The notes under the pieces are model-generated. The model did not search any database, was not told the origin of the DNA, and was given only the letters and a program-made list of their open reading frames with translations. From contig NZ_JACKTY010000035.1 of the NCBI RefSeq assembly GCF_025822605.1, positions 1 through 64,000 of the forward strand: a DNA stretch of 64,000 nucleotides, in the 5' to 3' direction. Below are positions 27,163 through 36,089 of this stretch, piece by piece. Positions within the stretch are counted from its first letter, which is position 1. The number at the start of each line of letters is the position of its first letter. Source of the stretch: Mycolicibacterium komossense. Its GTDB lineage: Bacteria; Actinomycetota; Actinomycetes; Mycobacteriales; Mycobacteriaceae. The position numbers were made by a program, and so were the translations under genes.

Positions 27163-27678
27163 GTGAAACTGAGCGACCTTGCGGGGTTACCGCTCACCTA
27201 TGCCGAAGTGGGTGCCACGAACAGCCTGGGGGTTGACGACGTCGGGCGAACGCAGGGGTACCACCACACCCGCGTCGCGGCCCGGATCGGCAGTGGCCGT
27301 GCATGTTTCGAAGAGGCCGCCGACGCGGTGATGCGCTACGGCATGCTGCGCGGCGCGGGTGTGCGGGTGCAGGCGAGCACCGAGATCGCCGAGATCGGCA
27401 CGCTGGTTCTGGGTCGCCTCGGACCGATCTGGGCGCCGTGCCGCGTGGTCTACGTTCTCGATGAGCCGAACCGGCGCGGTTTCGCCTACGGCACCCTGCC
27501 GGGCCACGCGGAGACCGGTGAGGAGTTCTTCGGGGTCCGCTACGACCCGGCCAGCGAGTCCGTGTACGCCGAGGTATCCGCGTTCTCCCGCCCGAACACC
27601 TGGTGGAGCAAGGCGGGTGCGCCAGTCGCCGCGTTGGTTCAGCGGATCGTCACGAACCGCTATTTGAGGGCGCTGTGA
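27163..27678 (+). CDS. DUF1990 family protein
   Basis: A 171-residue soluble protein of the DUF1990 (UPF0548) family, recognisable from LTYAEVGAT, GYHHTRVAARIGSG and the C-terminal GEEFFGVRYDP. The function is unknown. The GTG start at 27163 follows GGAGG at eight bases. It is divergent from the aldo/keto reductase with 37 bases between starts. Its stop codon lies inside the first unit of the MIRU-like repeat that follows. Confidence 0.85.
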   Translation: MKLSDLAGLPLTYAEVGATNSLGVDDVGRTQGYHHTRVAARIGSGRACFEEAADAVMRYGMLRGAGVRVQASTEIAEIGTLVLGRLGPIWAPCRVVYVLDEPNRRGFAYGTLPGHAETGEEFFGVRYDPASESVYAEVSAFSRPNTWWSKAGAPVAALVQRIVTNRYLRAL

Positions 27679-27779
27679 CCGATGCAGAGCGAGGCACGAG
27701 TGATGAGGAGGAACAGCGCAAAACAACCCGGCTGTGACCGATGCAGAGCGAGGCACGAGTGATGAGGAGGAACAGCGCA
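27672..27779 (+). repeat. MIRU-like tandem repeat, two units
   Basis: Two perfect 49-base copies (27672-27720 and 27731-27779) are separated by ten bases, a 59-base period. Each begins with GCTGTGACCGATGCAGAGCG and contains GATGAGGAGGAAC. From memory this agrees with mycobacterial interspersed repetitive units, such as those between senX3 and regX3. As in MIRUs, the unit starts on a gene's stop codon and contains a new ATG. It fills the gap between convergent genes. Confidence 0.75.
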
Positions 27780-27788
27780 GAATGGCCG

Positions 27789-28673
27789 CTACTTGGTCAG
27801 CGTGAACTGGCAGACGTCGGTGTTGCCGCCGCGGAACAGATCTGCGCAGCCGGTCAGGTATCGCATGTACCGGTCGTAGACCTCCTCGGACTGGATCGCG
27901 ATCGCCTCGTCACGGCGTGCCGACAACGCCTCCGCCCAGAGGTCGAGGGTCTTCGCGTAATGCGGCCGAAGCGAATGCACCCGACTGATCCCGAACCCGG
28001 CCTTCTGGGCACACTCCTCGACATTGACCACGGACGGCAACCGGCCGCCCGGGAAGATCTCATCCATGATGAATTTCACGAACTTGAGCAGTGACATCGT
28101 CACCTTGATGTTCTTGAACTCTTCTGCGGAGCACACGGCGATGGTGTGCAACATCATGATTCCGTCGTCGGGAAGCACGGAGTAGGCGAACTTGAAGAAG
28201 TCGTCCCAGCGATCGCGGCCGAAATGCTCGAAAGCGCCGATCGACACGATCCGGTCGACCGGTTCGTCGAATTGCTCCCAGCCTTGCAACAACACGCGCT
28301 TGGAGCGGTCACCGGGGGAATCGGCGAATAGTCGCTCCACATGCGAGGCCTGATTCTTGGACAGCGTGAGCCCGACGACGTTGACGTCGAACTGTTCGGC
28401 CGCCCGCGCCAGGGTGGCGCCCCAGCCGCAGCCGACGTCGAGCAGTGTCATCCCGGGACGGAGGTCCAGCTTGCTCAGAGCCAAGTCGATCTTGGCGATC
28501 TGCGCTTCGTGCAACGACATGTCATCGCGGATGAAATAGGCGCAGCTGTAAGTCTGGGTCGGATCGAGAAACAGCCGGTAGAAGTCGTCGGACAGGTCGT
28601 AATGTGCCTGCACATCGTCGAAATGCGGCTCGAGATCAAGGCTGGGTTTCGGCAAAGTCTCCTGCTTACTCAT
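27789..28673 (-). CDS. Mycolic acid/cyclopropane-type SAM methyltransferase
   Basis: A 294-residue member of the cyclopropane mycolic acid synthase family. It uses S-adenosylmethionine to modify double bonds in mycolic or other long acyl chains. The N-terminal VQAHYDLSDDFYRLFLDPTQ, the SAM loop LLDVGCGWGATLA (~78-90), GLTLSKNQ and SIGAFEHFG are all family signatures, and the length is normal. MSKQETLP at 28673 is the chosen start. Which modification it performs (cyclopropanation, methoxylation or methyl branching) cannot be decided from sequence. It is isolated from other mycolate genes. Confidence 0.9.
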   Translation of the reverse strand: MSKQETLPKPSLDLEPHFDDVQAHYDLSDDFYRLFLDPTQTYSCAYFIRDDMSLHEAQIAKIDLALSKLDLRPGMTLLDVGCGWGATLARAAEQFDVNVVGLTLSKNQASHVERLFADSPGDRSKRVLLQGWEQFDEPVDRIVSIGAFEHFGRDRWDDFFKFAYSVLPDDGIMMLHTIAVCSAEEFKNIKVTMSLLKFVKFIMDEIFPGGRLPSVVNVEECAQKAGFGISRVHSLRPHYAKTLDLWAEALSARRDEAIAIQSEEVYDRYMRYLTGCADLFRGGNTDVCQFTLTK

Positions 28674-28828
28674 GCTCGGCGGCACGCAGCACGTACCTCT
28701 CGTCAACATCGTTGTCGACCAGGGTGTACCCGGTTGTTACGCAAAATAATTCACGTCCGCGTCAGACTTTGTGGTGCGGGCGTGAACGACGGGATAGCTG
28801 ACACCTGGGCCACGACGGGCACTCACAG

Positions 28829-30469
28829 CTATTTCGCAGCGTACGCCTTCGCCCAGCGGTAGTCGGGTTTGCCCGACGGTGAGCGCTGTATCCGATCGCA
28901 GAACAGCACCTCCTTCGGCAGCTTGTAGCGGGCGATGTGGCGGGCGGCCTCGGCGACGATACCGACGGAATCTGGCGACTTGCCGTGAGCGAGTTGCACG
29001 ATCGCGACCACCTCACTGCCCCATCGGACGCTGGGCCGTCCCACCACCACCACGTCGTAGACAGCGGGATGGTTCGCGATGGCCGCCTCCACCTCTTCGG
29101 CGAAGATCTTCTCGCCGCCGGAGTTGATGGTGACCGAGTCCCGACCGAGAAGCTCGATACTGCCGTCGGCATCCCAGCGCGCCCGGTCACCGGGAATCGA
29201 ATGCCGCACACCGTCGATCTCGGGAAAGGTGCGCGCCGATTTCTCGGCGTCACCGAGGTAACCCAACGGCACCAGACCCCGTTGCGCCAGCCAGCCGATA
29301 TCCGGATCACCGGGTACCAGTAGCCGCGTCATGTCGGCGCTGACTACCACCGCGCCAGGATTCGGCGTGAACCGGCCGGTTCCGGCGTTTTCACGAGTGG
29401 ACGCCACACCCATCTGTGAACCTGTCTCCGAGGAACCGCCGGCGTCCAGGATCGTCAGATGCGGAAGTAGTTGCAACAGGCGCTGTTTCACCCCGCTGCT
29501 GAACAATGCTCCACCACTGACGAGGGCGTTGAACGACAACAGCGCCCGGGCCAGATCGGGGCCACCGTCGACCAGCGCGTCGGCAAGCGGTCGGGCGAAC
29601 GCGTCGCCGACAATCGACATCGAGCCGACCTTTTCGCGCGCGACGGTCGCCCAAGCCTGCGCCGGGTCGAATCGCTCTGCCGCGGGTGGGATGACGAAGG
29701 TCCGGCCGCCGAGCACGGTGGTAAATGCCGACCACTGCGCGGCGCCGTGCATCAGAGGAGCGACGGTCATCGACGGCGGCCCGCCGGCCAGGGTCCGCTC
29801 GACAACCTCTGCCATCCCCGCAACGGCCTGCCCGGTACCGAAGGCCCGTCCGCCCATCGCGTTGAGATAGATATCGTTTTGGCGCCACAACACGCCCTTG
29901 GGCATTCCGGTGGTGCCCCCGGTGTAGAGCACATAAAGGTCATCGGGTGAGAGCGCGATGTCGAGGACCGCGGCACTCTGCTGGGCCAGCAACTCCTCGT
30001 AACGCACGGCACCGGGCAGCGGATCGTTGCCCGAGCCGTCGTCGACGTGGATGAGTCGCATCGGGGGCAGCTCGGTGAGTGCCTCGGCGAGCGTCGGCCC
30101 GAACCGGGCGTGGTACATCACCGCCGCAGCGCCGGAATCGGCCAGCAGATAAACCAATTCGTCGGCGACGTAGCGGTAGTTCACGTTGAACGGGGCGACC
30201 CTGGCCTGATAGGCCCCGATCATTCCCTCGACGTACTCGTTGCAGTTCGTCATGTACAGCGCCAGATGGCTCTGCCCCGACTCGCTCCCCGCGAGCTGCG
30301 ACCGTTCCCGGCGCGCACCCAGGCCCCAGGCATGCAACGCCTGCGCCAGTCTGCGGGTCCGGTCGTCGACCTGCGCGAAGGTGAAGCGACGGTCGCCGAA
30401 CACAATGCAGTCACGTTCGGGATTCGCCGCGGCGACGGCCGCGAAAACCTTGGCTATGTTGAACTCCAC
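28829..30469 (-). CDS. Acyl-CoA synthetase, FadD19-like
   Basis: A 546-residue adenylate-forming ligase that activates a carboxylic acid with ATP and CoA. VLYTGGTTGMPKGVLW is the phosphate loop. Also present are the GSSETG motif, HSIPGDRARWD and the C-terminal RSPSGKPDYRWAK with the catalytic lysine. The TGGTTG form and the YRWAK ending are what I remember of FadD19 and relatives, which act on steroid side-chain or fatty acids. It stands alone, downstream of the polyol operon and separated from it by a hairpin. Confidence 0.88.
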   Translation of the reverse strand: MEFNIAKVFAAVAAANPERDCIVFGDRRFTFAQVDDRTRRLAQALHAWGLGARRERSQLAGSESGQSHLALYMTNCNEYVEGMIGAYQARVAPFNVNYRYVADELVYLLADSGAAAVMYHARFGPTLAEALTELPPMRLIHVDDGSGNDPLPGAVRYEELLAQQSAAVLDIALSPDDLYVLYTGGTTGMPKGVLWRQNDIYLNAMGGRAFGTGQAVAGMAEVVERTLAGGPPSMTVAPLMHGAAQWSAFTTVLGGRTFVIPPAAERFDPAQAWATVAREKVGSMSIVGDAFARPLADALVDGGPDLARALLSFNALVSGGALFSSGVKQRLLQLLPHLTILDAGGSSETGSQMGVASTRENAGTGRFTPNPGAVVVSADMTRLLVPGDPDIGWLAQRGLVPLGYLGDAEKSARTFPEIDGVRHSIPGDRARWDADGSIELLGRDSVTINSGGEKIFAEEVEAAIANHPAVYDVVVVGRPSVRWGSEVVAIVQLAHGKSPDSVGIVAEAARHIARYKLPKEVLFCDRIQRSPSGKPDYRWAKAYAAK

Positions 30470-30485
30470 CAGGCCACGCTAACGC

Positions 30486-30533
30486 GATTTCGGCGTGCTC
30501 CCGGCCGTGGATGGTCGGGAGCACGCCGAAACC
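30486..30533. terminator. Related TTTCGGCGTG hairpin, probable terminator of the polyol operon
   Basis: Perfect 16-base arms (30488-30503 and 30516-30531) with a 12-base loop. The outer stem matches the two 49-base palindromes elsewhere in the window, but the inner part differs. It lies nine bases after the stop of the binding-protein gene and just upstream of the FadD gene start. Confidence 0.65.
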
Positions 30534-30542
30534 GGAAAATAC

Positions 30543-31601
30543 CTACGGCTGTTTCTGGCCCGGGATGCCCTCGTAGGCGATATCGCCGGTCTTGAGGTTG
30601 TCCGCGGTCAGCTTGCCCAGCCCGTCCAGGAACTTCTGTCGATCGGTGACCACGTGCTGGAGCGCGACGTCGACGTTGTCCTTGGTGATCGCCGGCATGA
30701 CGTACACCGGCTCCTTGTTGACGTCCTCACCCTTGACGATCGCGTTCGCGACGGCCAGCCCGGCGGACAGCTCGACGGTGCCGTTCTGCAGCGACGTGCC
30801 GATGAAGTCACCGCTCTTGACAGCGTTCAGACCGTCCTCGATACCGTCGATGCCGACGATCGGAACATCGCTGCGGCCGGCCTCTTTCATGGCCTGCAGT
30901 GCCCCGAGACCCATATCGTCGTTCTGCGAGACGACGCCGTTGATCTGCGGGCCGAAGCTGGAGATCCAGTTCTTCGTCTTGTTCACGGCTTCGTCGCGCT
31001 TCCAGTTGGCCGTGTCCTTGGCGAGCACCTTGATATCGGGATACTTGGCCAGCACCTGGTCAATTCCCTTGCCGCGGTTGATCTCACCGGAGCCACCGAG
31101 CGGTCCCTGCAGGATGACGATGTTGCCCTTACCGCCGAGCCTGTCGGCCATCATCTGCATCTCCTGGGCGCCGGCCGCGACATCGTCAGGCTGGACGTTG
31201 CCGGCCAGATCAGAGCTGTTGAGCTCGGCGTTGACTGCCAGCAGCGGAATGCCCTTGGCTTTGGCCGAGGCGATCTGCGGGCCGAGCGAATCCGCCTGTA
31301 CCGGAACGACGATGATGGCCTTGACACCCTGGTTGATCAGGGAATCGACCTGGCTGGCCTGCGTGGAGACGTCGTTGTTGGCCGAGTTCCAGACGAGTTC
31401 GATGTTGTTGTCCTTGGCATACTGCTCCATCCCCTCCTTGCCTGCGGTGATGAAGGAGCTCATGTCATAGACCGTGACCCCGATGCGGGTCTTGTCGCTG
31501 TTGGCCTCGGTGTCACCTGCACCGCAGGCGGTCATCCCGAGCCCGAGCAACCCCGCCGTGGCGATGGCGCTGAACTTAGTCAGCCATTTCTTCTGGGTCA
31601 T
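30543..31601 (-). CDS. Sugar ABC transporter substrate-binding lipoprotein
   Basis: A 352-residue periplasmic-binding-protein-like lipoprotein of the RbsB family that captures a sugar or polyol outside the cell. The signal peptide ends in a lipobox with Cys26 (LGMTAC). The mature protein has TRIGVTVYDMSSFI, VDSLINQGVKAIIVVP and VSQNDDMGLGALQAM, all typical of the family. It ends the operon and is separated from the permease by 78 bases containing a small hairpin, consistent with extra expression of the binding protein. The ligand is unknown; the dehydrogenases upstream suggest a polyol. Confidence 0.92.
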   Translation of the reverse strand: MTQKKWLTKFSAIATAGLLGLGMTACGAGDTEANSDKTRIGVTVYDMSSFITAGKEGMEQYAKDNNIELVWNSANNDVSTQASQVDSLINQGVKAIIVVPVQADSLGPQIASAKAKGIPLLAVNAELNSSDLAGNVQPDDVAAGAQEMQMMADRLGGKGNIVILQGPLGGSGEINRGKGIDQVLAKYPDIKVLAKDTANWKRDEAVNKTKNWISSFGPQINGVVSQNDDMGLGALQAMKEAGRSDVPIVGIDGIEDGLNAVKSGDFIGTSLQNGTVELSAGLAVANAIVKGEDVNKEPVYVMPAITKDNVDVALQHVVTDRQKFLDGLGKLTADNLKTGDIAYEGIPGQKQP

Positions 31602-31661
31602 TTAGTATCTCTCACTCTCGTTGTGGTTGATTCTGACAGGCTAAAAGAACTAGGGCGCAAT

Positions 31662-31683
31662 GTGATTCACTGCGGAGAATCAC
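31662..31683. promoter_or_regulatory. Small hairpin between permease and binding-protein genes
   Basis: GTGATTC (31662-31668) pairs with GAATCAC (31677-31683) across an eight-base loop and overlaps the permease stop codon. Hairpins here in importer operons can set different mRNA stability for the binding protein. A role in this case is inference. Confidence 0.35.
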
Positions 31684-32717
31684 GTTCTTCGTCGGGTCGA
31701 CCAAACGTCGACGGCGACCGCCGCCACTATGAGCACACCCTTGATGACGTCCTGCCAGTAGGCGGGCACCACCAGGATGTCCAGACCGTTGTTCAGCGTC
31801 TGGATGATGAACAGGCCCAACACCGTTCCCCAGATCGTGCCGCGCCCACCCATCAGGCTGGCGCCGCCGATCACCACCGCGGCGATGGCGTCGAGTTCAT
31901 ATCCCTGACCGAGGTTCGGCGGGCCGGAGATGACGCGCGAGGCGAGCATCACACCGGAGATGCCGGCCAGCAGACCGGACAGGGCGTAGACACTGAACAG
32001 CACGTTCTTGGCGTTGATACCGGCGATCTCGGCCGCATTGCGGTTGCCGCCGACGGCGTAGACGCGCATGCCGTAGGTGGTCCGCCGCATCACGATCGCC
32101 AGCACGATGATGCCGAGAATCATGACGAGCACCGGGATCGTCAGACCGAGGATCTTGGTATTGGCGATGGAGCCGAATTCAGCGGGTAGCCCGTTTATCG
32201 GCGCGCCACCGCCGATGACGTAGGCAAGACCGGAGCCGGCTGTCAACGTGCCCAATGTCGCGATGAACGGCGGAACGTTGATGCGGGACACCAGGATTCC
32301 GTTGATGGATCCGACCACCAGACCCACGACCATAGCCACCCCGACGGTCATCCAAACCTGCCCAGGGTTGGCCTTCGCCGTCGCCGCGCCGGCCATGGCG
32401 GATACCGCGATGACGCTGCCGACCGACAGGTCGATACCACCGGTCAGTACCACCAAGGTCTGGCCGAGGGCGATCAACGCGAACGGCGCTGCCGCGACCA
32501 GGATCGTGATCAGGTTGTCGACGGTGCCGAATCGCGCACTGCGGTAACTGAAGTAGGCGATCACCAGCAGCATGATGATGACCATCGAGTAGCGCAGCGC
32601 GATACCGCTGATCCACTCGCGGGAGAACAGTTTGACAGGTTCACCGGTGATCGGCGACGTGACCACTGGGGTACCCGACGCCTCGGGCGTGCCTTCGGTG
32701 TCGACTTGGGTAGTCAC
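31680..32717 (-). CDS. Sugar ABC transporter permease (RbsC type)
   Basis: A 345-residue integral membrane protein with about nine or ten helices and a 40-residue cytoplasmic N terminus. GGIDLSVGSVIAVSAM and the late GGASLMGGRGTIWGT loop are signatures of the RbsC/XylH permease family. The GTG start overlaps the ATPase stop (GTGA). It forms the importer with the adjacent ATPase and the binding protein. Confidence 0.93.
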   Translation of the reverse strand: MTTQVDTEGTPEASGTPVVTSPITGEPVKLFSREWISGIALRYSMVIIMLLVIAYFSYRSARFGTVDNLITILVAAAPFALIALGQTLVVLTGGIDLSVGSVIAVSAMAGAATAKANPGQVWMTVGVAMVVGLVVGSINGILVSRINVPPFIATLGTLTAGSGLAYVIGGGAPINGLPAEFGSIANTKILGLTIPVLVMILGIIVLAIVMRRTTYGMRVYAVGGNRNAAEIAGINAKNVLFSVYALSGLLAGISGVMLASRVISGPPNLGQGYELDAIAAVVIGGASLMGGRGTIWGTVLGLFIIQTLNNGLDILVVPAYWQDVIKGVLIVAAVAVDVWSTRRRT

Positions 32718-34267
32718 GATCCTGCCTCCGGAGATGTGTTTTCAGCTGGGGTGTTGACGTGGATGGGGCCGTCCAGCGCGGTCGCCATCCGGAAGACCGA
32801 CTCCTGGACGGCCGGGTGGTCGAGCGCGTCGCGGTCGAGTTCGCCGACGAACGCACCGCCGCGCATGACGAAGGCGCGGTGCGACAACCCGATGATCTCG
32901 GGCATGTCCGAGGACGCCATCACCACCGCCATCCCCGCCTGAGCGAATTCGGTGATGATGCGGTAGATCTCACTGCGGGCACCGACGTCGACGCCGCGGG
33001 TCGGTTCGTCCAGCAGCAGCACGTTGACATCGCCGGTCAGCCAGCGGGCCAGGACGACCTTCTGCTGGTTGCCGCCGGAGAGCGTGCCGACGAGTTGGCC
33101 CATCCCCTTGCTGCGTAACCGGACCGACGCCATCACCTCGGAGACAGCTTTGGTGCGCGCCTTGCCCTTGAGCCAACCGGCGATGCTGAACGACGACAGC
33201 CGTGGCAGGGATCCGTTGTCCAGCACGCTCATCGACAGCACGACACCGGAGATCTTCCGGTCCTCGGGGACCATCGCCATACCCTCGGTGATCGCTGCGG
33301 CTGGCGCGTTGCGTTTGACCTTGCGGCCGCGGACGAAGATATCGCCGGACGTGGTGCGCTTGGCGCCGAAGATCGCTTCGAGCAGCTCGGTCCGGCCGGC
33401 ACCGACCAGGCCGGCCAGACCGACAATCTCCCCGGCGGTGACCGAGAACGACACCGGCTCAGAGGCGCCTTCGACCTGCAGGTCCCGGACTTCGAGTACC
33501 GGGTCGGCCTTTGGCGCGACGCGGTCGGGGAACAAGGCGTCCAGCTCACGCCCGATCATCGCGGTGACGATGTCCTCGTCGGACACCTCTGCCAGCGGTT
33601 TGTCGAGGATCAGGCCGCCGTCGCGAAGCACCACGACGCGGTCTGCGATGGCACGGATTTCGGCCATCTTATGGGTGGTGTAGACCATGGCGACGCCGTG
33701 GTCGCGCAGCCTGCGCACGACCGTGTACAACCCTTCGACCTCGCGTTCGGAGATCGCCGAGGTGGGTTCGTCGAGCATGACGACCTGGGCGCCGGTGCGG
33801 GCGGCCTTGACGATCTCGACGATCTGGCGCAGGCCCACCGGGAGACTGCCCATGCGCGCGCTCGGATTGATGTCGAGACCGAACACGGCGAGGGCATCCC
33901 TGGCCTCGTCGATCATCGCCCGCCGGTTCAGGAAGGGACCGACCTTGAGTTCCCTTCCCACGAAGAGGTTTTCGTAGACCGTCATGTCTTCGATCGAGGC
34001 CAGCTCCTGGGGCACGATCGCCACCCCGTGCCTGACGGCGTCACGCGGGTTGCCCGGGGTCAGCTGGTTACCCTTGACTGTGACATCACCGGAATCCGCG
34101 CTGTACTGTCCGCTGACAATCTTCATCAGAGTCGACTTGCCCGCACCGTTCTCGCCGGCCAGCGCGGTCACGGTGCCGGGCTCGAGATCGAGCGTGATGC
34201 CCTTGAGCACGGGCACGCCACCGAAACTCTTAGTGATGTCGGCGCATTCGAGGATCGCCGAGCTCAT
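32714..34267 (-). CDS. Sugar ABC transporter ATP-binding protein (RbsA type)
   Basis: A 517-residue tandem ABC ATPase. Domain 1 has Walker A GENGAGKSTLMK and Walker B VVMLDEPTSA. Domain 2 has a degenerate Walker A (GLVGAGRTELLEA), the signature LSGGNQQKVVLARW and Walker B LLLDEPTRGVDV. This double-domain layout with one weak site is typical of ribose/xylose-type importers. It starts in an ATGA overlap with the upstream dehydrogenase gene. Confidence 0.94.
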   Translation of the reverse strand: MSSAILECADITKSFGGVPVLKGITLDLEPGTVTALAGENGAGKSTLMKIVSGQYSADSGDVTVKGNQLTPGNPRDAVRHGVAIVPQELASIEDMTVYENLFVGRELKVGPFLNRRAMIDEARDALAVFGLDINPSARMGSLPVGLRQIVEIVKAARTGAQVVMLDEPTSAISEREVEGLYTVVRRLRDHGVAMVYTTHKMAEIRAIADRVVVLRDGGLILDKPLAEVSDEDIVTAMIGRELDALFPDRVAPKADPVLEVRDLQVEGASEPVSFSVTAGEIVGLAGLVGAGRTELLEAIFGAKRTTSGDIFVRGRKVKRNAPAAAITEGMAMVPEDRKISGVVLSMSVLDNGSLPRLSSFSIAGWLKGKARTKAVSEVMASVRLRSKGMGQLVGTLSGGNQQKVVLARWLTGDVNVLLLDEPTRGVDVGARSEIYRIITEFAQAGMAVVMASSDMPEIIGLSHRAFVMRGGAFVGELDRDALDHPAVQESVFRMATALDGPIHVNTPAENTSPEAGS

Positions 34268-35328
34268 GACAGACTCACCACCACTTTGACGTTCTCGGCA
34301 TCCGCGGATGCGGTGAAGGCTTCCGCGGATTGCTCGAAATCGAACCGAGCCGTGATGAATTCGTCGATCGGTACGGCACCGGAGGCGAGCAGGTCGATCG
34401 CGGCGGTGTAGTCCTCCCTGACGTACATCAGGTTGCCGATCAGGGCCAGTTCACGGTCCTGGATCAGATCGAGCCGAACGGGGGTGGCGCCCGCCGCGAC
34501 ACCGACGATCATGATGGCGCCACCTTTGTCGACCAGGTCGATGGCCTGGGCCACCGAGCTCTCCCTGGAGACGCAGTCGATCACCACTGCCGCGGGTCCG
34601 CCCAGCACTGCCAGTGCGGATTCCACCGCATCGGCGGCGGTCGGATCGAAAGTTCCCGCCGCGCCAAGCCGTTCGGCGCGCTCGCGCTTGGAAGCCAGCA
34701 GATCGGCCACCACCACCTTGGCGCCCGCGTGGCGCAGGGCCGATAGCACGAACAGTCCGATGGGCCCGGCACCGATCACTACGACCGGACGGTCCCGCAG
34801 GTCGCCGACAGCCTCGGCGGCCCGGCGCACGGCGTGGATGGGGGTGGCCAGCGGCTCGATGAGGACGGCATGGTCGTCGTCGAGTTCGGGGTTGAGTGCG
34901 ATCACCCGGTCCGCCGCCACGGTGAAGCTGTCGGCCAGGCCGCCGGGGGTCTGGCAGCCCAGCACCAGCAGTTCCCGGCAGATGTTGTAGCGGCCTGCTG
35001 TGCACTGGGTGCAATGCCCGCAGGCCAGGTTCGGCTCGACCACGACGCGGGTGCCGATCCACGATTCGTCGACGCCGTCGCCGACCGCATCCACAATGCC
35101 GATCACCTCGTGACCGGGGCGGTACGGCAGGTCGATGAACGGGTGGCGGCCGCACGCAGCGTGCGTATCCGAACCACAGATGCCGACGACGGTGCCGCGG
35201 ATGCGCACCTCACCGGCAGCAGGGCCGGCCTCCGGCACGGACTCGATGACGACGTCGTCGATGGAGTTGACCACTACCCGGCGGTTGATGCCCTCTTCCC
35301 GCGGGCCGACCGGGACGGGACTCACCAT
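34264..35328 (-). CDS. Zinc-dependent polyol/alcohol dehydrogenase 1
   Basis: A 354-residue medium-chain dehydrogenase. Catalytic zinc ligands are in GICGSDTHAACG and PGHEVIG; the four structural-zinc cysteines are in CGHCTQCTAGRYNIC. The NAD-binding loop is VIGAGPIGLFVLSA. It resembles sorbitol/threonine-dehydrogenase-type enzymes and probably oxidises a polyol or sugar C-OH to a ketone. The ATG at 35328 or GTG at 35325 can serve as start; both overlap the SDR gene end. It is the first of two such enzymes in this operon. Confidence 0.9.
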   Translation of the reverse strand: MVSPVPVGPREEGINRRVVVNSIDDVVIESVPEAGPAAGEVRIRGTVVGICGSDTHAACGRHPFIDLPYRPGHEVIGIVDAVGDGVDESWIGTRVVVEPNLACGHCTQCTAGRYNICRELLVLGCQTPGGLADSFTVAADRVIALNPELDDDHAVLIEPLATPIHAVRRAAEAVGDLRDRPVVVIGAGPIGLFVLSALRHAGAKVVVADLLASKRERAERLGAAGTFDPTAADAVESALAVLGGPAAVVIDCVSRESSVAQAIDLVDKGGAIMIVGVAAGATPVRLDLIQDRELALIGNLMYVREDYTAAIDLLASGAVPIDEFITARFDFEQSAEAFTASADAENVKVVVSLS

Positions 35329-36089
35329 GCCGTGTACCCCCCGTCGGCGACCAGCACCGAACCGGTGATGAAGGAGGCAGCGTCGCTGGCCAGGAACACC
35401 ACGCTGGGCGCGATCTCCTCGGGCATGGCGTACCGCTGCTGAGGGGCGTCGTCGATCCAGTAGCGCTTCAGATCGGGGCGATCGACGGGCGCCATCTCGG
35501 TCTTGCAGTATCCCGGCGCGACCGCGTTGACCCGGATCCCGAGCGGAGCCCATTCGGCGGCAAGGGATTTCGTGAGGTGGTGCACGGCAGCTTTGGAAGC
35601 GTTGTAGGCGGGCTGCATCTGCGGGCGGTTGACGATGATGCCCGACATCGAACCGATGTTGACCACCGAACCCGAGCCGCGCTCACGCATGTGTGCCCCG
35701 ACCGCGAGCGAGCAGGCCCACAGCGCCTTGACATTCAGGTCGAAGACGTCGTCCCACTGTTCGTCGGTGACCACCCAGGATTCGCCGTGGTAGCAGGTAC
35801 CGGCATTGTTGACCAGGATGTCGATATGCCCAAGCGCGTCAATTGCTTCCGCGGTCATCCTGGCGACATCGGCCGATGAGGTGATATCGGCGGTGATGGC
35901 GTGCAGCGGGTGGCCTTCGGCCGCCGCCTCACTGACCACCTTCTCGTTGCGCTCGGCGCTGCGGCCGGCGATGGCAACCGTCGCACCCGCTTCGGCGAGA
36001 CCGAAGGTGAAGGCCCGGCCCAGGCCCTGGTTACCTCCGGTGACGAGGGCGGTGCGGCCGGAGAGATCGAACGGGGAACGTTTTGTCAT
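35322..36089 (-). CDS. SDR-family sugar/polyol dehydrogenase
   Basis: A 255-residue classical short-chain dehydrogenase. The cofactor loop is TGGNQGLGRAF, followed by NNAG, the active-site Ser (NIGSMSG) and Tyr/Lys (YNASK). The C terminus ITGSVLVADGGYTAW is usual. The form GGNQGLG is common in gluconate 5-dehydrogenase and polyol dehydrogenase relatives. It overlaps the genes on both sides (seven bases downstream, one base upstream), so it belongs to the polyol operon. Confidence 0.9.
   Translation of the reverse strand: MTKRSPFDLSGRTALVTGGNQGLGRAFTFGLAEAGATVAIAGRSAERNEKVVSEAAAEGHPLHAITADITSSADVARMTAEAIDALGHIDILVNNAGTCYHGESWVVTDEQWDDVFDLNVKALWACSLAVGAHMRERGSGSVVNIGSMSGIIVNRPQMQPAYNASKAAVHHLTKSLAAEWAPLGIRVNAVAPGYCKTEMAPVDRPDLKRYWIDDAPQQRYAMPEEIAPSVVFLASDAASFITGSVLVADGGYTAW

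Noticed and set aside
27672..27779. CRISPR array
   Set aside because: Only two repeat units with a ten-base interval and no cas genes; the pattern fits a tandem repeat instead.
30495..32189. 564-codon plus-strand frame opposite the binding protein and permease genes
   Set aside because: Shadow spanning two real genes and their intergenic hairpin; no domain.
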